A stretch of 64,000 nt of DNA from UBA7692 sp964650845 (GTDB lineage Bacteria; Bacteroidota; Bacteroidia; Chitinophagales; LD1): assembly GCA_964650845.1 (NCBI GenBank), contig CAZYXR010000005.1, positions 1-64,000 on the forward strand. Reading direction: 5' to 3'. Positions 37,213-46,564 of the stretch are shown here, one piece after another. The notes under the pieces are model-generated. The model saw nothing but the letters and a program-made list of their open reading frames with translations, made no database searches and was not told the origin of the DNA. A program made the translations under genes and the position numbers. How positions within the stretch are numbered: the stretch's first letter is position 1; every line of letters begins with the position of its first letter.

Positions 37213-37348
37213 GAAGTGGCGAAAGTACAATAGTCTATCAATTTAGTGGGAATTAAATCGAGTATGCTTTAGAGATTCTTTCTGTTAATGAATAAATAAG
37301 AACAAAGAGTGTGCAACATGATTCTACCTTAGCAGAAAAATAAGTTTT

Positions 37349-38266
37349 ATGAAACACCTTCTTACATTCCTTTTTATTTCTTTTTGTATTGTTAAAGCAG
37401 ATGCACAACCCGTTCCTGTTGGTCATCTCACCATCTTTTCCGAAGATGGCGACAAGTTTTTTTTGATACTGAATGGCGAGCGGCAAAATAATGTAGCAGA
37501 AACCAACCTTCGTATTGAAGACCTTAACCAACCATACTACAACGCCAAAATAATATTTGAGGATAAGGCTCTTTTAGAAATCAATAAAAACTACTTGCAA
37601 ATTGCAGATGCCGAAGGAAAATTTGCGGATGTAACCTATAAGATAAGAAAAGATAAAACAGGAAAACCTAAGTTGAATTATTTTTCGATGGTTCCCATAA
37701 GGCAAGGTTATGTTGCTCCAAGCAATGTAACAGTAGTGCATTATGGCCAGCCAACACCACCGCCTGCGGCAACTACAACAGTTTCGCATACAACAACTAC
37801 CCTCACAAATACTGAGGCAGTAAATGTAAATATTGGGATGCCTGGTGTTGGCATGAATGTTACCATTACAGACCCACTTTTGGGCGGCACATCAACTACC
37901 ACAACTACAACTGGATACAACGACCCTGCCGTGGGGCAACCAACACCGCCAACGCGCAATGTGGGTTGCAGAGGTGCTTATGCAATGAATACCAGCGACT
38001 TTCAAAGTGCATTAGCAAGCATCGGCAAGCAGGGCTTTGAAGAAACAAAGCTTTCTACTGCAAAAAATATTGCATCAAAACAATGTTTGAACACCAACCA
38101 AGTAGTGCAGATTTGTAAAACATTTGGGTTTGAACAAAGCAAATTAGACTTCGCAAAATTTGCATACAGCCGATGCAGCGAACCTGCAAACTATTTCAAG
38201 GTAAATGATGTTTTTGGCTTCAGTAGCAGTGTTGAGGAGTTGAACAACTTTACAAGCAATCAATAG
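37349..38266 (+). CDS. DUF4476 exported protein
   Basis: This 305-residue protein has a signal peptide (MKHLLTFLFISFCIVKADA). An N-terminal beta region of about 100 residues (FSEDGDKFFLILNGERQN) is followed by a Thr/Pro-rich linker (about 125-200). The C-terminal domain contains MNTSDFQSALASIGKQGFEE and NYFKVNDVFGFSSSVEEL, which is DUF4476. Its function is unknown in the family. It diverges from cysC, with 136 bp between the start codons, and ends before a strong bidirectional terminator. Confidence 0.85.
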   Translation: MKHLLTFLFISFCIVKADAQPVPVGHLTIFSEDGDKFFLILNGERQNNVAETNLRIEDLNQPYYNAKIIFEDKALLEINKNYLQIADAEGKFADVTYKIRKDKTGKPKLNYFSMVPIRQGYVAPSNVTVVHYGQPTPPPAATTTVSHTTTTLTNTEAVNVNIGMPGVGMNVTITDPLLGGTSTTTTTTGYNDPAVGQPTPPTRNVGCRGAYAMNTSDFQSALASIGKQGFEETKLSTAKNIASKQCLNTNQVVQICKTFGFEQSKLDFAKFAYSRCSEPANYFKVNDVFGFSSSVEELNNFTSNQ

Positions 38267-38282
38267 CAATAAAACAAAGCTA

Positions 38283-38318
38283 AAAGGGCTTCTGTGAATT
38301 GAATCACAGAAGCCCTTT
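38283..38318. terminator. Bidirectional terminator between DUF4476 and RND genes
   Basis: A perfect 15-bp stem (AAAGGGCTTCTGTGA / TCACAGAAGCCCTTT) with a 6-nt loop lies between two convergent genes, 16 nt after the first stop and 21 nt before the second. Confidence 0.85.
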
Positions 38319-38339
38319 GCATATTTAAAATCCTCACTG

Positions 38340-41300
38340 CTATCTATTCCTGAACCACTCTCTTGTATTGTAACCAAGAATATACAAACAAGGTACTACC
38401 ATCAAGGTTAAGAAAGTAGCAACTACCAAACCGTAAACCATTGTCCAAGCTAAAGGCCCCCAAAATGCTACGTTATCGCCACCTACATAAAACTTAGGAT
38501 CGAACTCGCTAAACAAGGTTGCAAAATCCATATTCAACCCGATAGCCAAAGGAATCAAACCAAGTATTGCGGCAGAGGCGGTAAGAATTACAGGTGTCAT
38601 ACGTGTTGCGCCACCTTCTACAACGGCTTCTACCACACCCAAGCCACGTTGGCGCAATTCATCAATAAACTCTATCAAAAGAATTCCGTTTCGTATCACA
38701 ATACCTGCAAGTGCAAAAATACCAACACCTGTCATCACAACGCTAAACGGCACTCGGAAAATTGCAAAACCTAATGCCACACCTATCAATGAAAACAACA
38801 CAGTAGATGCAATAATTAAAGGCTTAACAACACTATTAAATTGTGTAACCAAAATCAAAAACATCAATGCAAATGCGCCCAAGAATGCCTTACCAAGGAA
38901 ATCGCTGGTTTCGGCTTGTTGCTCTTGCTCTCCGGTAAGTTTTACTTCGTAACCCTCTGGAATATCCATAGTGCTTACCAACTGCTCTATAAGCGGCACA
39001 ATAGCATTAGCAGATGCACCTTCGGTAACATCGCTGGAAAGTGTAACCACGCGTTTTTGATTTTTGCGGTTGATGGTGCTGATAGAGTTATCGTAGCGCA
39101 ATTTTGCCAATGATGAAATTGGTATTTGCTTAAACTGCCCCATAGACATATCGAAGAACGAAATATTCAAGTTCATTAACTCTTCGGCCTTGGTGCGATA
39201 CTGCGGTTGCAAGCGAATCATAATTGGCGCATCTTCGTTGGCATCGCGAAACTTGCTTGCCTCTTTACCAAACAATGCTGTACGCACTTCTACCGCGATT
39301 TGAGCCAACGACACTCCTTCGCGTTGTGCTTTTTCTCTATCTATATCAATAATAATTTCGGGCTTACTGATTTGCAAGTCGCTTTTCAACTCATCAATTC
39401 CTTCAATTCCCGAGCGATCAATTGCAGCTTTTATTTTTTGTGTAAGTGGTTCTAAAACTTCAAAGTCATCGCCACTAATTTCTATACTTATTGGTTTACC
39501 AACCGGTGGGCCATTGCGCTCAGGCTCCACAGAAATTGTAGCACCAGCTACACCGCGTTTTTTAAATTCCTCGCGAATGGCAGTAAGCCATTTAGAGGTG
39601 CGCACATCATTTCGTTCGGCATATTTTTTAAAGGCAACCGTAACTTTCGATTTGTTTGGAGTGGGTACTTTATCAGGATTTTGCGGATCGCCCGCACCCA
39701 AACCTACATTGGTAATTACCGAGGTAACATCTGGATTGCTTTCGCCAATTACTTTATAAACTCGTTGTTCAATTTCTTGTGTGATACTATCGGTTACCAC
39801 CGCATCGGTTCCTTGCGGCAATAAAGTATAAACGTAAACGAAGTTTGGCTCGCCACTTGGAAAGAACTCTATTTTAGGATTTGATGCCAAAAATATTCCC
39901 CAACTGATAATTAACGTTACCAAAACTCCAAGCGAAACATATAACGGACGACCGCCTTTAATAAGCCCACTCAACATGCTTCTGTAGGCGCCAATAAAAT
40001 TTGGCCAAATTGCCGTTTGCCAAGCAACAATTGCTTTGAACAAAACAAAGTGGTAAAACAAAATCATCAAAATAGCAAACACTGCAAAGTTGCCCAAACC
40101 GATGTTTCCAGTGATGTATGAAAGCAATGCAACAACTGTAAAAGCAATAAACCCTTTTGCATAATCTTTAAGTTTAGATGTTGCATTATGGTCGTCTTTT
40201 TCCATAAAACTAACAGCAAAAACAGGGTTAATTACAAAGGCAACAAATAGTGATGCACCTAAAGTTACAATCAATGTAACGGGTAGGTTTTTCATAAACT
40301 TACCCACAATACCGGGCCAAAAAAGCAACGGTACAAATGGCGCAAGGGTAGTGAGTGTTCCGGCCAAAACTGGTATAAACACTTCGCCTGCACCATACTT
40401 GGCAGCTTGCTCTATCTTGTACTCATACTTATTGAAAATACGATGCGTATTTTCAATAACCACAATTGCGTCATCTACCACTATCCCCAATGCAAGCAAG
40501 AAAGAGAACAACACCATTACGTTCATGGTCATGCCTAACCCAGGCATTAAAATAAATGCAACCAAACATGAAAGCGGCACCGACAAGCCCACAAAAAAAG
40601 CATTGCTGAAACCCATAAAAAACATCAATACAAACACCACAAAAATGAAACCGAGAATTACGGTATTCAACAATTCGTGTAGTTGCAATCTTGTATTATC
40701 CGAAGTATCTCCGGTTACTTTCACATGCAGCCCCTGCGGAAAGCGGTTGGCTTTAAACTCATCTATAATTTCATAAATCTGATCGGTAGCATGAATTAAG
40801 TTTTCGCCACTGCGCTTGATAACATTTAGTGTAACAACAGGCTTGTGATCGAGGCGTGCAAAGTCTTGGCGTTCTTTATAACCATCGGTAACGATTGCTA
40901 TATCTTTTAGGAATGCGCTATTACCCAAAAAAGAACGCACAACAATTTCACCCAACAACTTTGGGTCGCGAAACTCACCGGTAACACGAAGATTTCTGCG
41001 CAACTCGCCTACACGCAACTCGCCACCGCTAATGTTCATATTTTCGCGTTGAATGGCATTTTCAATATCCATAAATGTGATACCTACTGCTACCATTTTA
41101 TAAAGGTCAATTTCAACTTGCACCTCGCGGGTTAAGCCCCCCACAATATCTACACGGGTAATTTCCTTCAGCGATTCAATGCGATCTTGTAAATCTTCGC
41201 CTAAGTTTTTAATTTGATCTAAAGGCAACTCGCCCGCAAGATTTATGTTCATGATAGGCATTTCAGAAATATCGAATTCCTGAATCTGCGGGTCGTTATC

Positions 41301-41693
41301 TAAGTCGGTTGGCAAATCTTTTTTTCCTTTATCTACCGCATCGCTTACTTTTTGCTTGCACACCGTAGCGTCTAAATCTGTATTGAACTCTGCTACAATT
41401 AAAGAGAAGTCGCTAATAGAATTGCTTGTTACTTTTTTTACACCATTGATGGATTTTAACTGTTTCTCTAATGGTTTGGTAATAAGGTTTTCAACGTCTT
41501 GCGGAGTGGCCCCCGGGTAAATAGTAGCTACAGAAATTGTAGGTACCACTACATCCGGAAAAAGCTCTTTGGGCAAGCCTTGATAGGTAACAAAACCTAC
41601 TAAAGATATGATGATAGTGAACACATACACGGCAGTGCGATTATTAACGCACCAACTTGTAAAACTTAGTTCTTTAAGACGTTCCGTATTCAT
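38340..41693 (-). CDS. RND efflux permease (inner-membrane subunit)
   Basis: This 1117-residue protein has the AcrB/CzcA-family plan of two repeats, each with a large periplasmic loop. LGIVVDDAIVVIENTHRIF in the fourth helix contains the paired Asp of the proton relay. FPDVVVPTISVATIYPGATP is the standard start of the porter domain. It is longer than AcrB (about 1050). The extra length is partly two additional hydrophobic segments between the halves, at about residues 505-560 (FIAFTVVALLSYITG and NFAVFAILMILFYHFVLF). It is last in a TetR-TolC-MFP-RND operon. Predicted role: proton-driven export of drugs, detergents or lipids; substrates cannot be told. Confidence 0.93.
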   Translation of the reverse strand: MNTERLKELSFTSWCVNNRTAVYVFTIIISLVGFVTYQGLPKELFPDVVVPTISVATIYPGATPQDVENLITKPLEKQLKSINGVKKVTSNSISDFSLIVAEFNTDLDATVCKQKVSDAVDKGKKDLPTDLDNDPQIQEFDISEMPIMNINLAGELPLDQIKNLGEDLQDRIESLKEITRVDIVGGLTREVQVEIDLYKMVAVGITFMDIENAIQRENMNISGGELRVGELRRNLRVTGEFRDPKLLGEIVVRSFLGNSAFLKDIAIVTDGYKERQDFARLDHKPVVTLNVIKRSGENLIHATDQIYEIIDEFKANRFPQGLHVKVTGDTSDNTRLQLHELLNTVILGFIFVVFVLMFFMGFSNAFFVGLSVPLSCLVAFILMPGLGMTMNVMVLFSFLLALGIVVDDAIVVIENTHRIFNKYEYKIEQAAKYGAGEVFIPVLAGTLTTLAPFVPLLFWPGIVGKFMKNLPVTLIVTLGASLFVAFVINPVFAVSFMEKDDHNATSKLKDYAKGFIAFTVVALLSYITGNIGLGNFAVFAILMILFYHFVLFKAIVAWQTAIWPNFIGAYRSMLSGLIKGGRPLYVSLGVLVTLIISWGIFLASNPKIEFFPSGEPNFVYVYTLLPQGTDAVVTDSITQEIEQRVYKVIGESNPDVTSVITNVGLGAGDPQNPDKVPTPNKSKVTVAFKKYAERNDVRTSKWLTAIREEFKKRGVAGATISVEPERNGPPVGKPISIEISGDDFEVLEPLTQKIKAAIDRSGIEGIDELKSDLQISKPEIIIDIDREKAQREGVSLAQIAVEVRTALFGKEASKFRDANEDAPIMIRLQPQYRTKAEELMNLNISFFDMSMGQFKQIPISSLAKLRYDNSISTINRKNQKRVVTLSSDVTEGASANAIVPLIEQLVSTMDIPEGYEVKLTGEQEQQAETSDFLGKAFLGAFALMFLILVTQFNSVVKPLIIASTVLFSLIGVALGFAIFRVPFSVVMTGVGIFALAGIVIRNGILLIEFIDELRQRGLGVVEAVVEGGATRMTPVILTASAAILGLIPLAIGLNMDFATLFSEFDPKFYVGGDNVAFWGPLAWTMVYGLVVATFLTLMVVPCLYILGYNTREWFRNR

Positions 41694-41795
41694 TTGAATA
41701 GATTGAATTTTTTGTAATAGGGCGAATGCTATTTTCGGCTTCTGAGAATCAAATACTCAGCAACACATTTATTGATTCTGTACTTCTTCAACTTC

Positions 41796-42947
41796 TTAAT
41801 CGGTTATCAATTGGCCATCTACCAACTCGCTAAAACCGAAGGTAATAACACGGTCTCCAGCCTTTAACCCCTCCTCCACTACTGTTTTGCCGTCATAATC
41901 GGTACTTACTTTTACCGAGCGCTTGCGGGCAAACAGTTTACCATTTTCGGCTTCTGCAATCAAAACATATATACCATCAACCGAGCGTTGAACAACGTTT
42001 GAAGGCACTACCAATACATTCTTTTTTATTTCATCATTTATTAAAAGCTTGGCAATCATATTGGCGGCATATTCACCTTTGTTATTATCCAACTTCGCTT
42101 CGATGTTGAAGGTGCGATTTACCTGATTTACAACTTGCCCTGCATAGCTGATTACCGATTCAACAGTTTTGTTCAAATCGGGAAAGAACACAGTTACTTT
42201 ATCATTTTGGCGCACTCTGCCGATGTAGCTATCGCTAACACGTGCTTTCAAAACCAATTTGCTTGTATTCACCACTCTGATGCCCGGCATGGCTGCGCTT
42301 GGTGCTGCCATATCGCCCAATTTCAAACGCACTTCATCCACAGTGCCATTTATAGGCGATTTCACTTTCGTCATTTCAAGCTGTGCAGCTTGAGCCTTCA
42401 TTTGTTTTTCTAAAGTCTCTTTTTGTGTTTTTGCTTGCAAGTATTGTATCTCGCTACCGATGTTTTGCTCCCACAAGCGTTTTTGTCTTTCGTAGGCTGT
42501 GGTGGCTAAATCCAAACCGGTTTGCATGGCTTCTAAACCACGTTCGTAGGCGCTGCCATCGGTAGTTGCTAGCACTTGGCCTTTTGAAACTCTATCTCCG
42601 GGCTTTACAAGAATTGCTGTTACCACACCCGGCATTTGATTGATTGCAAGCACGTTTTCGTCTGCATCAACAGTACCTTGCACTTCTATAAAGTGATTAA
42701 AGTCGGTAGGTTTTAGTGTATCAACTTTTACTAATTTAATTTTCTGTTCTACTTTAAAAGATGTATCAATTTTAGAAATACTGGTTTCTAAACTTGCTAT
42801 TTTCTGTTGCAGTTCTTTCAATTGCAATTTCGATTCCGAAAGCAACTTTTTCTTTCCTTCCAAGTCTTTGGGTTCGCCCCCTCCGCCACAAGCGGTAAAA
42901 AAAGCTGTTGCACATGCTATGGCAATAATGTTGTGTCTATTTTTCAT
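41796..42947 (-). CDS. RND periplasmic adaptor (membrane fusion protein), lipoprotein
   Basis: This 383-residue protein has a lipoprotein signal with lipobox FFTACGGG. A heptad-rich coiled coil covers about residues 30-60 (KKLLSESKLQLKELQQKIA). The barrel-sandwich start is VDADENVLAINQMPGVV with ILVKPGDRVSKGQVLA, and a second helical hairpin runs about 135-185. The RND-contact beta domains follow, with IKKNVLVVPSNVV. It links the permease to the TolC-like outer-membrane channel. The GGGG after the lipid Cys is a common export cue for surface or outer-membrane lipoproteins in this phylum, though here the periplasm is expected. Confidence 0.92.
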   Translation of the reverse strand: MKNRHNIIAIACATAFFTACGGGGEPKDLEGKKKLLSESKLQLKELQQKIASLETSISKIDTSFKVEQKIKLVKVDTLKPTDFNHFIEVQGTVDADENVLAINQMPGVVTAILVKPGDRVSKGQVLATTDGSAYERGLEAMQTGLDLATTAYERQKRLWEQNIGSEIQYLQAKTQKETLEKQMKAQAAQLEMTKVKSPINGTVDEVRLKLGDMAAPSAAMPGIRVVNTSKLVLKARVSDSYIGRVRQNDKVTVFFPDLNKTVESVISYAGQVVNQVNRTFNIEAKLDNNKGEYAANMIAKLLINDEIKKNVLVVPSNVVQRSVDGIYVLIAEAENGKLFARKRSVKVSTDYDGKTVVEEGLKAGDRVITFGFSELVDGQLITD

Positions 42948-42997
42948 TGATGATGATTTCTGTTTTTTTGAATTGTGTCATGGTGTCAAAGTATATT

Positions 42998-44455
42998 CTA
43001 CCTAACACCCAAAGCTTTGTCCATATCGGCTTTAGTGTTCAATAAGCCCACTTGAGCCTGTATGTATTTCAGCTTGTTTTGAATTAAATCTTGTTGCGCC
43101 TGAACCAGTTCAAAGCTATTGCCAATACCTTCTTTAAACTTTACATTGGTAGTTTTAAAAATCTTTTCGCTTAACTCAACACTCTTTTTTGTGTAAAACT
43201 CTTCGTTGATGGCTTGGGTAAAAAATGCTTGCGAACTTTGCACCTGCAATGCTGCAGCACGTTGAAAATTCTCGAAATCGTTTTTCTGTTTTTGTTCGTC
43301 AAGCTTTCCTTGTTGCACGTTTGCCATTCTGTTGCCGCTATCAAAAATCGGAATGCTCAACTTCAAGCCAACAATACCCGATTGAAACCATGGACTTTTG
43401 CGAACAACATCACCATCGGGATAGGTGGTTTCGGTCTTCTTACCAAGGTCGCCAAACTTATTTACCTGTGCTTGCCAACCGTAATTTAAAAAACCTACCA
43501 ACGAAGGAAAATGCCCGCTTCTGCGTTGTTGCACATCATAGCCGCGAATGCGAACTGCGGTTTCTAACATTTCGTATTCTATACGTTGTGTGGCTTGAAA
43601 GTTATTTACTATTTGCGGATCAATTTTATCGCGCAAAGTGCTGATACTTTCGGTAAGAATAATAGCATCAGTTAAGTTCAATCCCATTTGAAACTTCATG
43701 TTTGCCAATGCAACCTCCGCCAACTGGTTTGTAGAGTTTATTTGGCTTTCAAGATTGGTTAATGCCAACTCTAACCTATTTACATCCAGCTCCTCCGTCA
43801 ATCCTTCTTTATAAATCTTTCGTGTATCGTTAGTAAGTTTTAGCACCAAGTCTTTTACTTCGGCAAGGTATGCTTTGCTTTCGCTGGCTGCTTGTGCCTG
43901 GTAATAGGCTTTCATGATGTTATACTTTACATCTTGATCGCTTAGGTCTTTTTGCAACCGTGCAGCACGGGTAAAATCGCGGGTTGCTTTTAATCCAATA
44001 AAATATCTGCCATCCAAAATCACCTGCGTAAGTTGAATATTGGTTGAAAGATTATGCGGCAACACAAAACTTATCTTTTGGTCTTTACTTGCAATAGCGC
44101 TGTTGTAAAGTATCTGCCGGATATTCGGGTCAAATTGCGACAAATAACCAAACACTTGTGTTGTAGGGCTGTTTGGGTCATTAAACAATATATCGGCCGC
44201 AGGAAAAATAGGCTGTTTGAAGTAATAAGTATAATCAACCCCCGCAGTAATAGTTGGCAAGCCTGCCGATTTAATTTCCCAATTGCGCCAACGGGCTTTA
44301 TCTACTTCTAACTTTGCATTTTTAGCATCGTTGTTGTTTTGAAGCGCATATTGAATAGCATCTTGCAATGAAAAGGCTTTTACAAAATCTGGCTGTTGAG
44401 CAAATAAAATCAAGCTACTAAATGTAGCAAGTATGGTAAAGTACAATTGTTTCAT
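42998..44455 (-). CDS. TolC-family outer-membrane channel
   Basis: The ATG at 44455 gives a signal peptide (MKQLYFTILATFSSLILFAQ); an ATG 7 codons upstream is less likely. The 485-residue protein has the two OEP repeats: AFSLQDAIQYALQNNNDAKN and the later KEGLTEELDVNRLELALTNL, then KEGIGNSFELVQAQQDLIQN in the second repeat. These build the helical barrel that opens through the outer membrane. It lies 29 nt after the tetR gene and 50 nt before the adaptor gene, so all four are probably one transcript. Confidence 0.93.
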   Translation of the reverse strand: MKQLYFTILATFSSLILFAQQPDFVKAFSLQDAIQYALQNNNDAKNAKLEVDKARWRNWEIKSAGLPTITAGVDYTYYFKQPIFPAADILFNDPNSPTTQVFGYLSQFDPNIRQILYNSAIASKDQKISFVLPHNLSTNIQLTQVILDGRYFIGLKATRDFTRAARLQKDLSDQDVKYNIMKAYYQAQAASESKAYLAEVKDLVLKLTNDTRKIYKEGLTEELDVNRLELALTNLESQINSTNQLAEVALANMKFQMGLNLTDAIILTESISTLRDKIDPQIVNNFQATQRIEYEMLETAVRIRGYDVQQRRSGHFPSLVGFLNYGWQAQVNKFGDLGKKTETTYPDGDVVRKSPWFQSGIVGLKLSIPIFDSGNRMANVQQGKLDEQKQKNDFENFQRAAALQVQSSQAFFTQAINEEFYTKKSVELSEKIFKTTNVKFKEGIGNSFELVQAQQDLIQNKLKYIQAQVGLLNTKADMDKALGVR

Positions 44456-44484
44456 ACGATGGTGCTTAGACGGCAATGCATCTA

Positions 44485-45120
44485 TTATATTTTAATTAAG
44501 TTCAGTTCCTTTTGTTTGTTCAATTCTGCCAACCCTTTTTCGGTAACAATGGCGCGCAAATGATAATCTATATACGCTTTCAATATCTCAACAAATGAAT
44601 ATTGAGCTACCGGAAACAGACTTTGATCAACCAATACTTTCAACATTCCGATGTAAATTTTTGCTATCACATCTTTATTAAAATCGTTTCGGTAAAAACC
44701 ATCCTGCGCACCTTTGTCTAAGTTCCTCAACAAGCAGCTATGCAAAAAAGTAGTGCGATGCTGAGAGAACATTTGAAAACTTTCGGGGTAATGTTTTTGC
44801 ATATCAAAAAGCGACTCGGGGTTAAAATCCTCAGTCTGCTCCAATGCTCTATTGATTATCAATACCAACTCATGCAATGGATTTTCGGCTTGTTGATTAA
44901 TACTATCAAGACTTTGATGTTCGCTTTGAATGTATCTCTCTATCACTTCGTTTACCAGCTGCGATTTATCGCGCACCATCACATAAATAGTTTTCTTGCT
45001 CATCTTCAATGATTTTGCAATCATATCCATGGTAAGATTCTTGATGCCGTGTGTCGTAAACAGCTTTTGCGCCTGATTAAGGAGCAATTCCCGTTGTTCT
45101 AAATTAACAGTACTTCTCAT
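44485..45120 (-). CDS. TetR/AcrR-family regulator of the RND operon
   Basis: The ATG at 45120 gives MRSTVNLEQRELLLNQAQ, the usual start of a TetR DNA-binding domain; upstream ATG codons at 45240 give a long non-homologous tail. The 211-residue protein has the HTH in residues 10-55 (THGIKNLTMDMIAKSLKMSK then KTIYVMVRDKSQLVNEV). The rest is a helical ligand-binding domain. A spaced inverted repeat lies 22-50 nt upstream of the ATG and may be its operator. It is the first gene of the efflux operon, so it probably represses tolC-mfp-rnd and itself. Confidence 0.88.
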   Translation of the reverse strand: MRSTVNLEQRELLLNQAQKLFTTHGIKNLTMDMIAKSLKMSKKTIYVMVRDKSQLVNEVIERYIQSEHQSLDSINQQAENPLHELVLIINRALEQTEDFNPESLFDMQKHYPESFQMFSQHRTTFLHSCLLRNLDKGAQDGFYRNDFNKDVIAKIYIGMLKVLVDQSLFPVAQYSFVEILKAYIDYHLRAIVTEKGLAELNKQKELNLIKI

Positions 45121-45142
45121 TGCGGCCGCAAATGTAGTTGGT

Positions 45143-45170
45143 GGAAACTCAAAAACACAAAAATGTTTCC
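45143..45170. promoter_or_regulatory. Spaced inverted repeat upstream of tetR-type gene
   Basis: GGAAAC at 45143-45148 and GTTTCC at 45165-45170 form a 6-bp inverted repeat with 16 nt between. It lies 22 nt from the start codon, where a TetR operator would be expected. Weak because the arms are short. Confidence 0.3.
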
Positions 45171-45334
45171 TCTCTTTTGGATGAATAGTAGTTAATGTAT
45201 GTTTAAATGCAGGTTTGAAGAGTTGAAATGAGAGCCTCAAAAAAACTCACCACTTAAATCGTCCGAATTACTTCAGAGGCTTTTATCTCGGCAATTGACA
45301 AAATATTGATTTTTTTGTTGCCAAAACAATCCAT

Positions 45335-46546
45335 ATCAAACAGAAAGTAATAGTTGTAATAGGAGGAGGCGCAGCAGGATTTTTTGCGGCAATCAATATT
45401 GCCGCACTGCACCCTGAATATAGGGTTGTTATATTCGAAAAATCACCCAAAGTATTAGAAAAAGTGCGCGTCAGCGGTGGCGGCAGATGCAATGTAACGC
45501 ACGCTTGTTTCGATCCTAAAATTTTAGTAAAAAACTACCCGCGTGGCGAAGCCGAACTATTGGGACCATTCATGCGCTTCAACCCCAAAAACACAATTGA
45601 ATGGTTTGCTAAAAAAGGTGTTGAAATAAAAAAAGAAGCCGATGGCAGAATGTTTCCAATTACCGATAGTTCCGAAACAATAATTGAATGCTTTATTACA
45701 GAGGCAAAGCGATTAAAAGTTGAAGTAAACCTGTTGGAGGGAATTGAAAATATTACACAACAGGATGACCTATCTTGGCATGTATCAACCAACCGAAATA
45801 AAACAATTGCAGCCGATGCGGTAATTGTTACCACAGGCAGCGCAGCTAAAATGTGGCAACTGTTAGAAAATGTAGGGCACAGCATCGCCCCTCCGGTTCC
45901 ATCGCTTTTTACATTCAATATAAAAGATGCGCGAATAGAAGGTCTTGCAGGTGTAGCTTTGCGCAATGCTTCGGCAAGAATCAAACAATTAAAACTGCAA
46001 GCTGAAGGAGCATTGTTGATTACCCATTGGGGCTTGAGCGGACCGGCAATTTTGCGCCTATCGGCTTGGGGTGCCCGTGTTTTGCACCAATGCAATCATC
46101 ACTTCGATGTGCAAATAGATTTTACAGGTATTGGTGTACACGAAACCACACTTCATATTGAAAAATACAAGCAACACAATCCTCAAAAACAGATTGGAGC
46201 AAATCCGCTTTTCGATATTCCTCAGCGTTTATGGAAGAATGTTTTTCCAGAAAAAATTGCTACAAAAAAATGGAATGAAACAAGCAAGAAAGATGTGAAC
46301 GATATAATAGAATTGCTTTGCCGTGCAAACTTTAAAGTTACTGGCAAAAGCACCAATAAAGAAGAGTTTGTAACAGCCGGAGGGCTAACGCTAAAGGAAG
46401 TTGATTTCAAAACAATGGAATCGAAAAAAGCACCCAACTTATACTTTGCAGGCGAGGTGCTAAATATAGATGCTATTACCGGAGGATTTAATTTTCAAGC
46501 CGCATGGACAACCGCATGGATAGCCGCCCAAAACATTGGCAAATAA
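45335..46546 (+). CDS. BaiN/HI0933-family flavoprotein, start codon non-standard
   Basis: This FAD-dependent oxidoreductase family protein has about 403 residues. Its N-terminal FAD site IVVIGGGAAGFFAAINIAAL and FEKSPKVLEKVRVSGGGRCN are both in frame. There is no ATG, GTG or TTG between the upstream stop (45296-45298) and the FAD site. The sequence reads ATC AAA CAG AAA (45335-) exactly where homologues begin MK-x-K, so ATC may be a mutated or rare start. A GTG at 45464 would skip the FAD site and is rejected. The C-terminus (TAGGLTLKEVDFKTMESK, GEVLNIDAITGGFNFQAAW) is typical. It is a conserved reductase-like protein whose substrate is poorly known. Confidence 0.75.
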   Translation: MKQKVIVVIGGGAAGFFAAINIAALHPEYRVVIFEKSPKVLEKVRVSGGGRCNVTHACFDPKILVKNYPRGEAELLGPFMRFNPKNTIEWFAKKGVEIKKEADGRMFPITDSSETIIECFITEAKRLKVEVNLLEGIENITQQDDLSWHVSTNRNKTIAADAVIVTTGSAAKMWQLLENVGHSIAPPVPSLFTFNIKDARIEGLAGVALRNASARIKQLKLQAEGALLITHWGLSGPAILRLSAWGARVLHQCNHHFDVQIDFTGIGVHETTLHIEKYKQHNPQKQIGANPLFDIPQRLWKNVFPEKIATKKWNETSKKDVNDIIELLCRANFKVTGKSTNKEEFVTAGGLTLKEVDFKTMESKKAPNLYFAGEVLNIDAITGGFNFQAAWTTAWIAAQNIGK

Positions 46547-46564
46547 ACTCACGCTATCCACACA

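Noticed and set aside
37574..37959. Minus-strand frames opposite the DUF4476 gene
   Set aside because: Shadows in a Thr/Pro-rich linker; no support.
45464..46546. GTG at 45464 as start of the BaiN-like gene
   Set aside because: It would remove the FAD-binding GGGAAG motif, which lies in frame directly upstream.
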